Of a stretch of 64,000 bases of DNA, positions 7,984-16,376 are shown in pieces. A program made the translations under genes and the position numbers. Origin of the DNA: Myxococcales bacterium (GTDB taxonomy: Bacteria; Myxococcota_A; Polyangia; Polyangiales; JADJMO01); the NCBI GenBank assembly GCA_016709545.1, contig JADJMO010000008.1, forward strand, positions 62,001 through 126,000, in the 5' to 3' direction. Position 1 is the first letter of the stretch; each line of letters opens with the position of its first letter. Under the pieces are notes generated by a model that saw only the letters and a list, made by a program, of their open reading frames with translations, was not told the origin of the DNA and ran no database searches.

Positions 7984-9765
7984 CTACAGCGCGACGTTGG
8001 GAACGGAGAATGCCTGACCGACGGTGATCAGGAACTGGACGGGGGGGACGTCCGAGGGCCGGTGACGATCGATCGGCACCGCGACGTCGCCGCGGACGAC
8101 CAGGCGGTCGAACTGGGGCAGGAGGACCCGGAGGCCGAGGCCGGTGCCGTAACGGGGCTCGACGCCCGCCTCCGTCCGGTAGGCCGTGCCGACGTCGACG
8201 AACGCGACCACCCCCCAGAGGGTCTTGAGGATGTCCACGGAGGGCGATCGCCACTCCAGCGAGCCCACCACGTTGTTCGGGGCCCGGAAGTAGTTGGTCG
8301 GGTAGCCGCGGGGCCGGGTCTCGCCGCCGAACTTGGTGTTCAGGTTCAGGTAGTTGCGGAACCGCTGCAGCGTGCCGAGGTCGAGGACCAGGCGCCCGAA
8401 GCCGAGGCGCGGCGTCACGACGCGCAGGCGGGCGTCGAGGCTCGCGTCCGAGACGGTGTCGGTCTGGGCCTCGACGATCCCCTCGGCGGAGACGCGCACG
8501 AACCCGTCGTGCAGGCGCTGGGTGTACTGCGCCACCACGTCGAGGCCGAGGAAGTCGCGGGTCGAGCCGATGGGCTTGGCGCTCGCGTATACCTTGGCGC
8601 CCAGGTCAGCCCCCAGGCGGAAATCCTCCTGGAGGCCGAGGATCTCGACGTCGAGCGTGCGCAGGAAGTCGCTGCGATACGTGCGCAGCTGCACGAAGGG
8701 CCCGACCCGCGTGTCGCTCACCGGGACCTGACCGAGGAAGTCGTCGGCCGCGGCCGGCGCGTAGGGCGAGAGGTCGTACGTGGCGTATTTGCGCCCGTCG
8801 AGCTGCATGCCGAAGGAGACGTCGGTCTTGCGCGCCCAGCCGAACGAGCGCGTCACCGCGGCGATCGCAGTGGCGAGCTTGCTCCGGTACTCGAACGGGA
8901 TGCCGTCCTTGTCGGGCGTGCGCTTCGAGTCGAAGAGGCCGAGCAAGCCGTTCTGGTAGAGCCGCGTGACCTCGTTGCGGTAGTCACCGGCCACCTTCCA
9001 CGACCACGGCGTGCGCGAGGAGAACAGCGGGTACTGCACCGTGAGGGCGAGGTAGCTGCCCTCGGGCCCGCCGTGCTCGCGGCTCAGGATCACCGCGGCG
9101 TTGGCGATGACCTGCACGCGCGTGCCGGCGAGCCACGGGATCTTGTAGTACGCGCCGAGCAGGTGCGAGAGCGGCTGCATGAAGTACTGCACCGAGGCGA
9201 TCTGGTGCGTCCCGAAGGCGTTCTGCTCGCTCGGCTCGAGGTAGAGGTTCTCGAGGCGCCCGTTGGCGAACCGGTAATTCGAGTTGAGCCGCAGGCTCCA
9301 CACGTCCTTGGTGATGACGAGGAGGCGCACCTTGCCGGGCGAGTTCCCCTTGGTCGCGACGATCAGCACGATCGAGATCTGCGCGGCGAGGTTGCGCAGG
9401 TTGCGCGCGCTCTCGTCGACGACCACCTTGGAGTACTTCTCGCCGACGCCGGTGAGGAGCTCGCGGTCGATGGTGTACGGCTTCGAGGTCCAGTGGAAGA
9501 CGTTGAGCCACTGGGGCAAGGGGTCGCGCTTCTCGAACACCTCGAGCGGCACGACGTCGATGGCCTCGATCTCCTTGCCCTCGGGGTCTAGCTCCTGGGT
9601 GCGCCCGGTGCTGGCGAGCGCGTTCGTGATCGTCTCCTTCTCGTACGGCGAGTACTCGTGGGTGACCGATTTCGGGGCCTCCTCGGCGTGCACGCGGGGA
9701 GCCTCGAGCGCAGCCCCGAGCGCCAGGGACGCTGCGACGAGCGAACGCCTCCGGATCAGTGACAC
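7984..9765 (-). CDS. BamA/TamA-family outer-membrane beta-barrel protein
   Basis: This protein of about 593 residues has a signal peptide (MSLIRRRSLVAASLALGAA, cleavage near HAEEAPK). A single POTRA-like region follows at about residues 65-135 (PYTIDRELLTGVGEKYSKVVV, LLVITKDVWSLRL). The long C-terminal part has alternating beta-strand pattern and aromatic girdles (YLALTVQYPLF, FGGETRPRGYPTNYFRAPN, GLGLRVLLPQFDRLVVRGD). The region near GGETRPRGYPTNYF resembles the conserved (V/I)RG(F/Y) loop of Omp85 proteins. I took the GTG at 9765, which overlaps the end of the upstream lipoprotein; GTG 9786 is an alternative. The barrel ends in VPNVAL, without the usual terminal aromatic residue. It likely assembles or translocates outer-membrane proteins or lipids. 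Confidence 0.78.
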   Translation of the reverse strand: MSLIRRRSLVAASLALGAALEAPRVHAEEAPKSVTHEYSPYEKETITNALASTGRTQELDPEGKEIEAIDVVPLEVFEKRDPLPQWLNVFHWTSKPYTIDRELLTGVGEKYSKVVVDESARNLRNLAAQISIVLIVATKGNSPGKVRLLVITKDVWSLRLNSNYRFANGRLENLYLEPSEQNAFGTHQIASVQYFMQPLSHLLGAYYKIPWLAGTRVQVIANAAVILSREHGGPEGSYLALTVQYPLFSSRTPWSWKVAGDYRNEVTRLYQNGLLGLFDSKRTPDKDGIPFEYRSKLATAIAAVTRSFGWARKTDVSFGMQLDGRKYATYDLSPYAPAAADDFLGQVPVSDTRVGPFVQLRTYRSDFLRTLDVEILGLQEDFRLGADLGAKVYASAKPIGSTRDFLGLDVVAQYTQRLHDGFVRVSAEGIVEAQTDTVSDASLDARLRVVTPRLGFGRLVLDLGTLQRFRNYLNLNTKFGGETRPRGYPTNYFRAPNNVVGSLEWRSPSVDILKTLWGVVAFVDVGTAYRTEAGVEPRYGTGLGLRVLLPQFDRLVVRGDVAVPIDRHRPSDVPPVQFLITVGQAFSVPNVAL

Positions 9766-10058
9766 GCTCCTGCTCCGAGCTCGCACTTCTGTCCCGTGGG
9801 GCAGTCGTAGTCACCGCTGCACGAGCCGCACGCGCCGGCCTTCACGCACGCGTGCTCCTTGCACACGAACCCCGGCGAGCAAGACGAGGAGCTCTCGCAG
9901 CCCTTGTCGCAGAAGTTGCTGCGGCAGTGGTAGGGCGCGCACTCCTTGTCGACCTCGCAGCGCGTGGGCGGGGTCGGGTGGCACGGATCCTCGGCGCCGG
10001 TCTTCGCGGGCGACGAATTGCAGCCGGCGAGGAGCGCGAGGGCGAGGAGGAGCCGCAT
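9756..10058 (-). CDS. Cys-rich lipoprotein
   Basis: This 100-residue protein starts at ATG 10058 (MRLLLALALLAGCNSSP) with a clear lipobox LAGC. The mature part holds about 14 Cys in spaced pairs (EVDKECAPYHC, NFCDKGCESSSSCSPGFVC, ACGSCSGDYDCPTGQKC), the disulfide-rich pattern common in myxobacterial surface proteins. Function is unknown. Its stop overlaps the start of the BamA-like gene, so the two are probably translated from one message. Confidence 0.75.
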   Translation of the reverse strand: MRLLLALALLAGCNSSPAKTGAEDPCHPTPPTRCEVDKECAPYHCRSNFCDKGCESSSSCSPGFVCKEHACVKAGACGSCSGDYDCPTGQKCELGAGACH

Positions 10059-10110
10059 CGCGCGAGCATACTCACATCGAGGCGCCGCCCACCGAGGCAA
10101 AGCGCCCCGC

Positions 10111-10154
10111 AAAAAAACAAAAGAGCGCTGCACGGCGGGTGCCGGCAGCGCTCT
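10111..10154 (-). terminator. Rho-independent terminator of the atp Fo operon
   Basis: On the minus strand, just after the atpE stop, a 10-bp perfect stem (AGAGCGCTGC paired with GCAGCGCTCT, 13-base loop) is followed by TTTGTTTTTTT. This is a textbook intrinsic terminator and lies between atpE and the Cys-rich lipoprotein. Confidence 0.9.
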
Positions 10155-10195
10155 CGGAACGGTCGCCGCCTCTCTCGAGGCCGACCGAATGCAGC

Positions 10196-10549
10196 TCAGA
10201 GCTTCGCGTAGCCCTGGAGGAGGAACGCGATGACGAAGCCGAGGAGCACGAGCGACTCGATGAGGGCGAGGCCGAGGATCATCGGGGTCTGGATACGCGG
10301 GGCGGCGCCGGGGTTGCGCGCGATGCCCTCGAGGGCGGCGGCGGTCGCACGGCCCTGGGCGGTGGTGCCGCCGAGCGCAGCGGCCGCGATGGCGATGCCG
10401 GCGCCGAGGGCCGCGAAGCCCTTCGCGTCAAAGGCGGTTCCGCCGACCTTGCCGGCCTCTTCCGCGGCGGCCTGCGCAAAGGCGAGCGAAGACGTCGCGA
10501 GGGTGGCGAGGGCAGCACCGGTGAACACGAAAGCCTTCTTCAGCGACAT
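10196..10549 (-). CDS. atpE: ATP synthase Fo subunit c
   Basis: The protein has 117 residues; canonical subunit c has about 80. The extra N-terminus (MSLKKAFVFTGAALATLATSSLAFA) looks like a cleavable signal peptide, a feature seen in some bacterial c subunits. The mature hairpin has helix 1 (FAALGAGIAIAAAALGG), the polar loop with A-R-N-P, and helix 2 with the ion-binding Glu at about E98 (LALIESLVLLGF). No P-x3-Q sodium motif is visible in helix 1, so proton coupling is more likely, although the E-S pair is compatible with either. A strong ribosome site (AAGGAG) precedes ATG 10549. It is last in the atpZ-I-B-E cluster; the F1 genes are not nearby. Confidence 0.95.
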   Translation of the reverse strand: MSLKKAFVFTGAALATLATSSLAFAQAAAEEAGKVGGTAFDAKGFAALGAGIAIAAAALGGTTAQGRATAAALEGIARNPGAAPRIQTPMILGLALIESLVLLGFVIAFLLQGYAKL

Positions 10550-10667
10550 CGGAGTCTCCTTGTAGAATCGGGGCGGCGCTTAGTGGATTTGGGCGCAGTT
10601 GGTGACAATCGGAGGGACGTGAACGACGGCCCCGCTTCACCTCTCCTGGGAGGCGGGCGGCCGTATA

Positions 10668-11426
10668 TCAGTGATCGTGCTCGGTGGCCATCGAAACGTA
10701 GATGGAGGCGAGCAGGCAGAAGACCAGGGTCTGGACGACGGCGACCAGCGTGCCGAGCATCATGAACGGCAGCGGGACGACCAGCGGGACCAGCGAGATC
10801 ATGATGCCGAGCACCAGGTGGTCGACCGCCATGTTGAGCATGAGGCGGACTGCGAGGGTGATCGGGCGGATGCAGCTCGAGATGATCTCGATGGGGAGCA
10901 GCAGCGGGGCCAGCCAGATCACCGGCCCGAGGAAGTGCTTGAGGTAGCCGACGCCGTTCTCCTTGAGGCCGTAGTAGTTGTAGACCACGAACACGAAGAG
11001 GGCGCAGCCGAGCGTGACGTTCAGGTTGGAGGTGGGCGCCGAGAGGCCCGGGACCAACGAGAGCATGTTGCCGAAGAAGATGAACATCGCGCAGGTGCCG
11101 ATGAACGGCAGGTAGCGCTTGGCCCGCTTGGCCCCCATCATCTCCTTCATCATGTTGTAGAAGGACTCGATCAGCACCTCGACGACGGTGCGGATGGAGA
11201 GCTTGTTCTCGGGGACCACGGCCTCGTCGAGCTTCTCGATCTTGGCGCGGGTGATCTGCGCGAAGACGAGCACCATCACGCACGTCAGCACCGACCAGAG
11301 CAGGGGCTCGAGCCCGTAGCGGCTGACCGGGACCCCGAACAGGGACTTCATCCCCTTGAGGTTGTGGTCCACCGCCGGCGGCAGGTGCGGGATCAGGTAC
11401 GAGAGGAAGGACGTGTGCTCGGGCAT
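10668..11426 (-). CDS. atpB: ATP synthase Fo subunit a
   Basis: This 252-residue membrane protein forms the ion half-channels against the c-ring. It has five or six hydrophobic helices. The essential Arg lies in the penultimate helix region ITLAVRLMLNMAVDHLVLG, and another conserved block reads YNYYGLKENGVGYLKHF. The start is ATG 11426 (MPEHTSFLSYLIPHLPP). It lies 27 bases downstream of atpI and upstream of atpE. About 118 bases between atpB and atpE hold only the atpE leader. Confidence 0.95.
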   Translation of the reverse strand: MPEHTSFLSYLIPHLPPAVDHNLKGMKSLFGVPVSRYGLEPLLWSVLTCVMVLVFAQITRAKIEKLDEAVVPENKLSIRTVVEVLIESFYNMMKEMMGAKRAKRYLPFIGTCAMFIFFGNMLSLVPGLSAPTSNLNVTLGCALFVFVVYNYYGLKENGVGYLKHFLGPVIWLAPLLLPIEIISSCIRPITLAVRLMLNMAVDHLVLGIMISLVPLVVPLPFMMLGTLVAVVQTLVFCLLASIYVSMATEHDH

Positions 11427-11453
11427 CGGGGTTCCGCGGAGATCGCCAAGGAG

Positions 11454-11831
11454 TTAGGGCCCCTGACGTGAAGCGGCGACCCCGCCTAGCACGATTCCGG
11501 GCACGAGGGAGCAAAGACCGCACAGCACGCCGAGCACGCTCACGTGGCCCGAGCGGAGCAGGAGGAACAGTCCCCCGAAAAGGGCAAGGATCTTCACGGG
11601 GTAGGCGAGCCCCCACAGGCCGGCCCGCTTGCTCTCGCTGGTCATCGCGCGACCCACGCGCGCGAGCACGAGGAAGTTCACGATCGTGATCGCGGTGCCG
11701 ACCAGCACGGAACCCGCGAAACGCACGCTCGCGAGCAGCAGCCCGAGCGCTGCGATGACCACGCCCGACCCCAGCACCGCCACGGTCACGGCGCGGATCG
11801 TGGGATCTCGGCCGTCCTCGCCGAGCGTCAT
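11454..11831 (-). CDS. atpI: ATP synthase subunit I-like membrane protein
   Basis: The product is 125 residues with four hydrophobic segments (VLGSGVVIAALGLLLASV, FAGSVLVGTAITIVNFLVLA, AYPVKILALFGGLFLLLRS, VLGVLCGLCSLVPGIVLGG). Position between atpZ and atpB and the helical pattern fit AtpI, which assists c-ring assembly or Mg2+ uptake. The ATG at 11831 overlaps the atpZ stop by four bases. The sequence itself is weakly conserved, so the call leans on context. Confidence 0.75.
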   Translation of the reverse strand: MTLGEDGRDPTIRAVTVAVLGSGVVIAALGLLLASVRFAGSVLVGTAITIVNFLVLARVGRAMTSESKRAGLWGLAYPVKILALFGGLFLLLRSGHVSVLGVLCGLCSLVPGIVLGGVAASRQGP

Positions 11832-12127
11832 GGTCGCTCGTCTTCGTCGCGGTGGAGGTTTCGCTCGCGCTTCGCGGCGGCCTCGGCCTTCTCTTCGCGT
11901 TCGAGCTCCTCGAGGCGGAGGCGGGCGCGCTTGGCGGCGTCCCAGATGGCCTTGAAGGCGGCCGCGATCCCGAAGAACGTGCCGATCAAGGTGGCGGTGC
12001 CGCGCTCGCCGAACCACTTCTGGTCGATCTTCCGGCCGACCCAGAAGCCGAACAGGATGCAGAGCACGAACTCGATGCCGACGGCGCCGACATCGCCGAG
12101 ATCACGCCATTTGTCGGTCCGCTTCAC
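11828..12127 (-). CDS. atpZ: AtpZ/AtpI-family small protein
   Basis: This 99-residue protein has two hydrophobic helices (GAVGIEFVLCILFGFWVGRKID and TATLIGTFFGIAAAFKAIWDAA) joined by a short loop, then a charged C-terminal coiled-coil-like tail rich in Glu, Arg and Lys. This matches the AtpZ family found first in F-ATPase operons. The start is GTG 12127, preceded by GGAGGCGGG. It leads the Fo cluster. Confidence 0.82.
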   Translation of the reverse strand: MKRTDKWRDLGDVGAVGIEFVLCILFGFWVGRKIDQKWFGERGTATLIGTFFGIAAAFKAIWDAAKRARLRLEELEREEKAEAAAKRERNLHRDEDERP

Positions 12128-12169
12128 CCCGCCTCCGTAGCATGCCCGGGGCCCTGGGCCGGACGGTGG

Positions 12170-12760
12170 CTAGAACTTGCCGGCGAGCCCCAGGATGGCT
12201 CCGCCTTTCGTCGGGGCGACGAAGGCCATGGGCACGCCCTGATCGGCGGCCGGCTTGGTGGGCCCATCGACGAAGATGGAGGGCCCGGCCGAGAAGAAGA
12301 CGATCCCCCCGATCACCGCCATCGCGAGGCCGACCCCCGCCGCGCCCACGAGCAGGTACTGGGCCGTCTGGAACCGCGAGCGGCAGTCGGGGTCGGTCGA
12401 GTCGCAGAACTTCACCGCCGCGTACAGCGTGAAGCCGGTGATCAGGATTCCGCCGGCCGCGAGGGCGCCGCCGGCCAAACGGAACGTCGGGTGGCCCGGG
12501 TCGTAGCGGAGCTTGGTCGGCTGCTCGAGGCGGAGCTCTTCGGTCTCCTCGCCGATCGTCACCCGGTACCGTCCCGAGGGCAGCCGGAGCACGCAGGGGC
12601 CGTCGCAGGTCTTGGAGAGCGGGGAGAAGGTCGCGTCTGGATCGAGCGGGGCCACGCGGAACGGGCGGCCCTGGGCGTCGATGCGCAGCGGGACGTCGTC
12701 GGCCGCGGCCACGAGCGAGCTGGTCGCGACGGCGAGGGCGATCGCGGCGGTGGCGCGCAC
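12170..12760 (-). CDS. Exported membrane protein of unknown function with PEGA-like N-terminal part
   Basis: I chose GTG 12760, which has AGGTGG upstream and gives a compact signal peptide (MRATAAIALAVATSSLVAAA); GTG 12796 would lengthen the N-terminus. After the signal, a short beta-rich region (CVLRLPSGRYRVTIGEETEELRL) resembles a PEGA-type surface domain. Two hydrophobic segments follow (FRLAGGALAAGGILITGFTL and YLLVGAAGVGLAMAVIGGIVFF). I do not recognise a family. It lies 42 bases upstream of the atpZ start on the same strand, so it may be transcribed with the Fo genes. Confidence 0.65.
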   Translation of the reverse strand: MRATAAIALAVATSSLVAAADDVPLRIDAQGRPFRVAPLDPDATFSPLSKTCDGPCVLRLPSGRYRVTIGEETEELRLEQPTKLRYDPGHPTFRLAGGALAAGGILITGFTLYAAVKFCDSTDPDCRSRFQTAQYLLVGAAGVGLAMAVIGGIVFFSAGPSIFVDGPTKPAADQGVPMAFVAPTKGGAILGLAGKF

Positions 12761-12857
12761 TACCGTCCACCTAGCACCGAAGCTGCTCTGGACCACGGCG
12801 GTCGATGTCCGCCCCTTCTCGTTGCGGAGTCCCGGGGGTGGAACTACGGTCCGCCCC

Positions 12858-14015
12858 GTGGCGGGACAGGGCGAACGACCGAAGCGACCGACGGAACCAC
12901 CGGCGGGATCTCCCGCGTCGACCAGCGGGGGTCGCAGCCCTGCGCGCGTGCCGCCCCGCGGTCCGCGCGTTCAGGGGCGCGTCGTCGCGCTGACCGGCGC
13001 CGCCTCGTTCCTCGGGCGCAACCTGGTCGGCGTGCTCGAAGAAGACGCCTCCGTCGCCGGCATCGTGGCCCTCGACGTGCAGGCACCGCCCACCGCCGGC
13101 AAGAAGACCCGCTTCTACGAGATCGATCTCACCCGGCCGTCGGCCGAGGTGCGCATCGCCGAGGTCCTGCGCGCCGAGGACGTCGACACGTTCCTCCACC
13201 TCGCGTTCCTCTCGTCACCCTCGCACGCGCCCGCCTACTCGCACGAGCTCGAGTCGGTCGGCACGATGCGTGTGGTCACTGCGTGCCGCTCCGCGCGGGT
13301 GCGCAAGCTCGTGCAGGCGTCGACCACCCTGCTCTACGGCGCGCGCCCCACCAACCCGAACTTCCTCTCCGAGCGCCACCCGCTGCGCGCCCGCCGCGAC
13401 GACCCGTTCTTCGCCGACAAGATCGAGGCGGAGCAAGAGGCGCTGCGCCTCGGTCAGCGGGGCTCGGGCACGCTGGTCACGGTGCTGCGCACCGCGCCGA
13501 TCCTCGGCCCCACGGTGCACAACACGCTCACCAAGTACCTGGGTCGCAAGCTGGTCCCCACCATGATGGGGTTCGACCCGCTCGTGCAGTTCCTGCACGA
13601 GGTCGACGCGATCGCCGCGTTCAAGCGCGCCATCGACCGCGACGCGCCCGGCATCTTCAACATCGTCGCCGACGGCGTGCTCCCGCTCTCCACGGTCATC
13701 AAGCTCGCGGGTCGCGCGGGCGTGCCCGTCCCGCACCCGCTCGCGCGTCCGGCGCTCGAGGCGCTGTGGGTCGCGCACGTGGCCGAGGCCCCGTCGTCGT
13801 TCATCGACTACCTGCGCTTCCTCTGCGTGGCCGACGGCCGCAAGGCGCAGCGCGAGCTCGGCTTCACGGCCACCTACACCACCCGCGAGGCGCTCGTCGA
13901 CTTCGCGAGCGTCCAGCTCCTGCGCGACGTGCGGCTGATCCACGACCGCGACAAGGCCACCCCTGACAAGGACACCGTGGGCGCCACGGGCGCGAAGGCA
14001 GTGACCTCCGCATGA
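12858..14015 (+). CDS. NAD-dependent epimerase/dehydratase (SDR family)
   Basis: This protein of about 385 residues has an N-terminal Pro/Arg-rich lead of about 45 residues, then an extended-SDR Rossmann fold: VVALTGAASFLGRNLVGVL (G-x-x-x-F-L-G form of the NAD site), HLAFLSSPS, a Thr/Ser-rich strand QASTTLLYGA, and IEAEQEAL where the usual YxxxK is not obvious. The GTG at 12858 was taken as start, for lack of a better in-frame codon before the fold. It overlaps the PlsC-type acyltransferase (ATGA), and the same SDR-acyltransferase pairing occurs in actinobacteria (Rv0501-Rv0502 type), suggesting a joint role in envelope lipid or glycan metabolism. Substrate unknown. Confidence 0.8.
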   Translation: MAGQGERPKRPTEPPAGSPASTSGGRSPARVPPRGPRVQGRVVALTGAASFLGRNLVGVLEEDASVAGIVALDVQAPPTAGKKTRFYEIDLTRPSAEVRIAEVLRAEDVDTFLHLAFLSSPSHAPAYSHELESVGTMRVVTACRSARVRKLVQASTTLLYGARPTNPNFLSERHPLRARRDDPFFADKIEAEQEALRLGQRGSGTLVTVLRTAPILGPTVHNTLTKYLGRKLVPTMMGFDPLVQFLHEVDAIAAFKRAIDRDAPGIFNIVADGVLPLSTVIKLAGRAGVPVPHPLARPALEALWVAHVAEAPSSFIDYLRFLCVADGRKAQRELGFTATYTTREALVDFASVQLLRDVRLIHDRDKATPDKDTVGATGAKAVTSA

Positions 14016-15418
14016 GCAAGAAGAAGCCCAAGAAGGCCGAGCCCAAGCGCGCACGCGCGACGAGCGAGGTCAAGACGAAGCCGAGCGAGCCGCCGCACGT
14101 GATCGCCGAGCCGTCGACGGTGGAGCCCTCGGTCGACTTCTCCGCCAACTTCGCGCCCGCGAGCGCCGTCGATGCCGCGGAGAGCGTCGAGGTCGCCGAG
14201 AGCGCGCCGCCCGAGAGCGGGCCCAAGAGCACCAAGGAGAGCAACGCCGACGACGACAGCGCGGCCGACTACGGCGCCGATCTCGTGGCCGAGATCTCCG
14301 CGTACGTGCCCGACGTCGCGAGCGACGACGTGCTCGACGCCCCGGCTCATGCAGAGGGGCACGCGCCGCGCGGCCTCGGCGGCGACGTCGGCGGCGAGCT
14401 CCGCGCCGTGGAGGCCGAGGTCGACCGCATCCTGCACGAGCACGTGCGCCTCGACGAGCCGCCCGGCGTGGCCGAAGGCCTCGGCCTCGGCGCCGCGTTC
14501 CGCGTGGTCGAGCGCCTGCGCGAGGCGATCCCGGTCGAGCTCCCGGGCGAGCAGGGTGGCACGCTGGTCGACGCCGCCAAGGACGTCCTCTCCACCGACT
14601 ACTACCTCCGCCAGTGGGGCCGCCTCGGCCTGCGCAACCGCAGCGAGGAGGTCGACGAGTTCGGCCTCGATCCGGTCTACGAGGCGCGCTTCCGCCCGTT
14701 CTTCGACCTCCTCTACAAGTACTGGTTCCGCGTCGAGGTCGAGGGCCTCGAGAACGTGCCCGACGACGGCCGCTGCATCCTCGTCGGCAACCACTCGGGA
14801 GTCCTGCCGTACGACGGCATCATGGTGCGCACCGCGGTCCGCCGCGCGCACCCCGCCGCGCGCGAGGTCCGCTGGCTCGCCGAAGACTTCGTCTACCACC
14901 TGCCGTTCCTCGGCGCGTTCATGAACCGCATCGGCGCGGTGCGCGCGTGCCAGGAGAACGCCGAGCGCCTGCTCGAGGGCGAGCGCTGCGTCCTCGTGTT
15001 CCCCGAAGGGATCAAGGGCATCGGCAAGCTCTGGCGCGACCGCTACCAGCTGCAGCGCTTCGGGCGGGGCGGCTTCGTGAAGCTCGCGCTGCGCACCGGC
15101 GCGCCGATCATCCCCGTCGCCATCGTCGGCGCCGAGGAGTCCGCGCCGATGCTCTACAAGGTCGAGTACCTGACCGAGGCGCTGGGCCTGCCGTTCGTGC
15201 CCGTCACGCCTGGGTTCCCCATCTTCGGGCCGCTCGGGTTCATCCCGGCGCCCACCAAGTGGCGCATCAAGTTCCTGCCCGCGGTCGACCTCGAGGGCTC
15301 CGGCCCCGAGTCCGCCGACGACGCGCTCCTCGTGAACCGGCTCGCCGAGCGCGTGCGCGGCACGATCCAGGAGTCGCTCGACAAGACCGTCGCCACGCGC
15401 AAGAGCGTGTTCTTCTGA
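14012..15418 (+). CDS. Lysophospholipid/glycerophosphate acyltransferase (PlsC-type) with long N-terminal extension
   Basis: The product is 468 residues. The first 120 or so are Lys-, Ala-, Glu- and Ser-rich and of low complexity. The catalytic region begins near residue 205 (LSTDYYLRQWGRLGLRN) and shows motif I as NHSGVLPYDG, where the Asp follows His by seven rather than five residues, and motif III FPEGIKG in place of FPEGTRS. IIPVAIVGAEES is motif IV. This variant is typical of the acyltransferases paired with an SDR protein. It probably acylates a lysolipid at the inner membrane. Start ATG 14012 overlaps the SDR stop, and the truB frame follows directly at its stop. Confidence 0.85.
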   Translation: MSKKKPKKAEPKRARATSEVKTKPSEPPHVIAEPSTVEPSVDFSANFAPASAVDAAESVEVAESAPPESGPKSTKESNADDDSAADYGADLVAEISAYVPDVASDDVLDAPAHAEGHAPRGLGGDVGGELRAVEAEVDRILHEHVRLDEPPGVAEGLGLGAAFRVVERLREAIPVELPGEQGGTLVDAAKDVLSTDYYLRQWGRLGLRNRSEEVDEFGLDPVYEARFRPFFDLLYKYWFRVEVEGLENVPDDGRCILVGNHSGVLPYDGIMVRTAVRRAHPAAREVRWLAEDFVYHLPFLGAFMNRIGAVRACQENAERLLEGERCVLVFPEGIKGIGKLWRDRYQLQRFGRGGFVKLALRTGAPIIPVAIVGAEESAPMLYKVEYLTEALGLPFVPVTPGFPIFGPLGFIPAPTKWRIKFLPAVDLEGSGPESADDALLVNRLAERVRGTIQESLDKTVATRKSVFF

Positions 15419-16305
15419 GCACGCCCGAGACGTCAGAGCCGTCGGGCCTCCTGCTCGTCGACAAGCCGGCGGGGCCCACCTCGCACGACGTGGTCGCGAA
15501 GGTGCGCCGCGCGCTCCGTACGCGCGCGGTCGGCCACGCGGGCACGCTCGATCCGATGGCCACCGGCGTGCTCGTGGTGTGCGTCGGCGAGGGCACCAAG
15601 CTGGTCGCCCACCTGACCGGCCACGGCAAGCGCTACCGCACCACGATCAAGCTCGGCGTCGAGACCCACTCGCTCGACGCGCAGGGCGAGACCACCGCCG
15701 AGCGGCCCATACCGAGCGACTTCGCCGCCCGGCTGCCCGCCGCGATCGAGGCCGAGCGCGCGCGCACCCAGCAGATCCCGCCGGCGGTCTCCGCGATCAA
15801 GGTGGACGGCCGCGCGGCCCACAAGCGCGTCCGCGCCGGCGAGACGCTGGAGCTCGCGCCGCGCGACGTGAAGGTCGAGGCGCTCGAGGTGCTCGCCGTG
15901 CGGGCCGACGAGATCGACCTCGAGGTGACCTGCAGCAAGGGCTACTACGTGCGCTCGCTCGCGCGCGACCTCGCCGCTTCCCTCGGCACCGTGGGGCACC
16001 TCGTCGCGCTCCGTCGCCTGGTGAGCGGGCCCTTCGTGATCGAGGACTGCACGCCGCTCGACGGCGACCTCGCCTCCGCGCTCGTGCCCTTCGACGTCGC
16101 GGTGCGCCGCCTCTTCACCTGCGTCACGTTGACCGACCTCGGCGTGCTGCGCGCGCGCCAGGGCAAGCGCCTCGCGGACGACGATTTCGTCACGCCCCCC
16201 GGGGAGGGGCTCGTGGCCTGGCTCGACGCTTCCCTCGCCCCGATCGCCCTCGGAGAGCGCACCGAGAGCGGCCACGAGGTGCGGCGTGGCATGCGCGCAC
16301 CCTAG
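15415..16305 (+). CDS. truB: tRNA pseudouridine-55 synthase
   Basis: This protein of about 296 residues makes pseudouridine 55 in the T-loop of tRNAs. It shows GLLLVDKPAGPTSHDVV near the N-terminus, the catalytic Asp in GHAGTLDPMATGVL, KRYRTTIKLGVETHSLDAQG, and the conserved CSKGYYVRSLARDLA. The start is unclear: no ATG, GTG or TTG lies between the acyltransferase stop and the VDKPAG block in this frame. A CTG at 15415 overlapping the TGA stop (CTGA) is the only plausible initiator, so translational coupling through CTG, or a small upstream indel, must be assumed. The C-terminal domain is shorter than in E. coli TruB. Confidence 0.9.
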   Translation: MSTPETSEPSGLLLVDKPAGPTSHDVVAKVRRALRTRAVGHAGTLDPMATGVLVVCVGEGTKLVAHLTGHGKRYRTTIKLGVETHSLDAQGETTAERPIPSDFAARLPAAIEAERARTQQIPPAVSAIKVDGRAAHKRVRAGETLELAPRDVKVEALEVLAVRADEIDLEVTCSKGYYVRSLARDLAASLGTVGHLVALRRLVSGPFVIEDCTPLDGDLASALVPFDVAVRRLFTCVTLTDLGVLRARQGKRLADDDFVTPPGEGLVAWLDASLAPIALGERTESGHEVRRGMRAP

Positions 16306-16376
16306 CCAGCGCCGGATTCATCGGCCACGGCGCGCGGCACGTGCGCTGACGCCCTTCTTTGACTAGCCTCGGAGGC

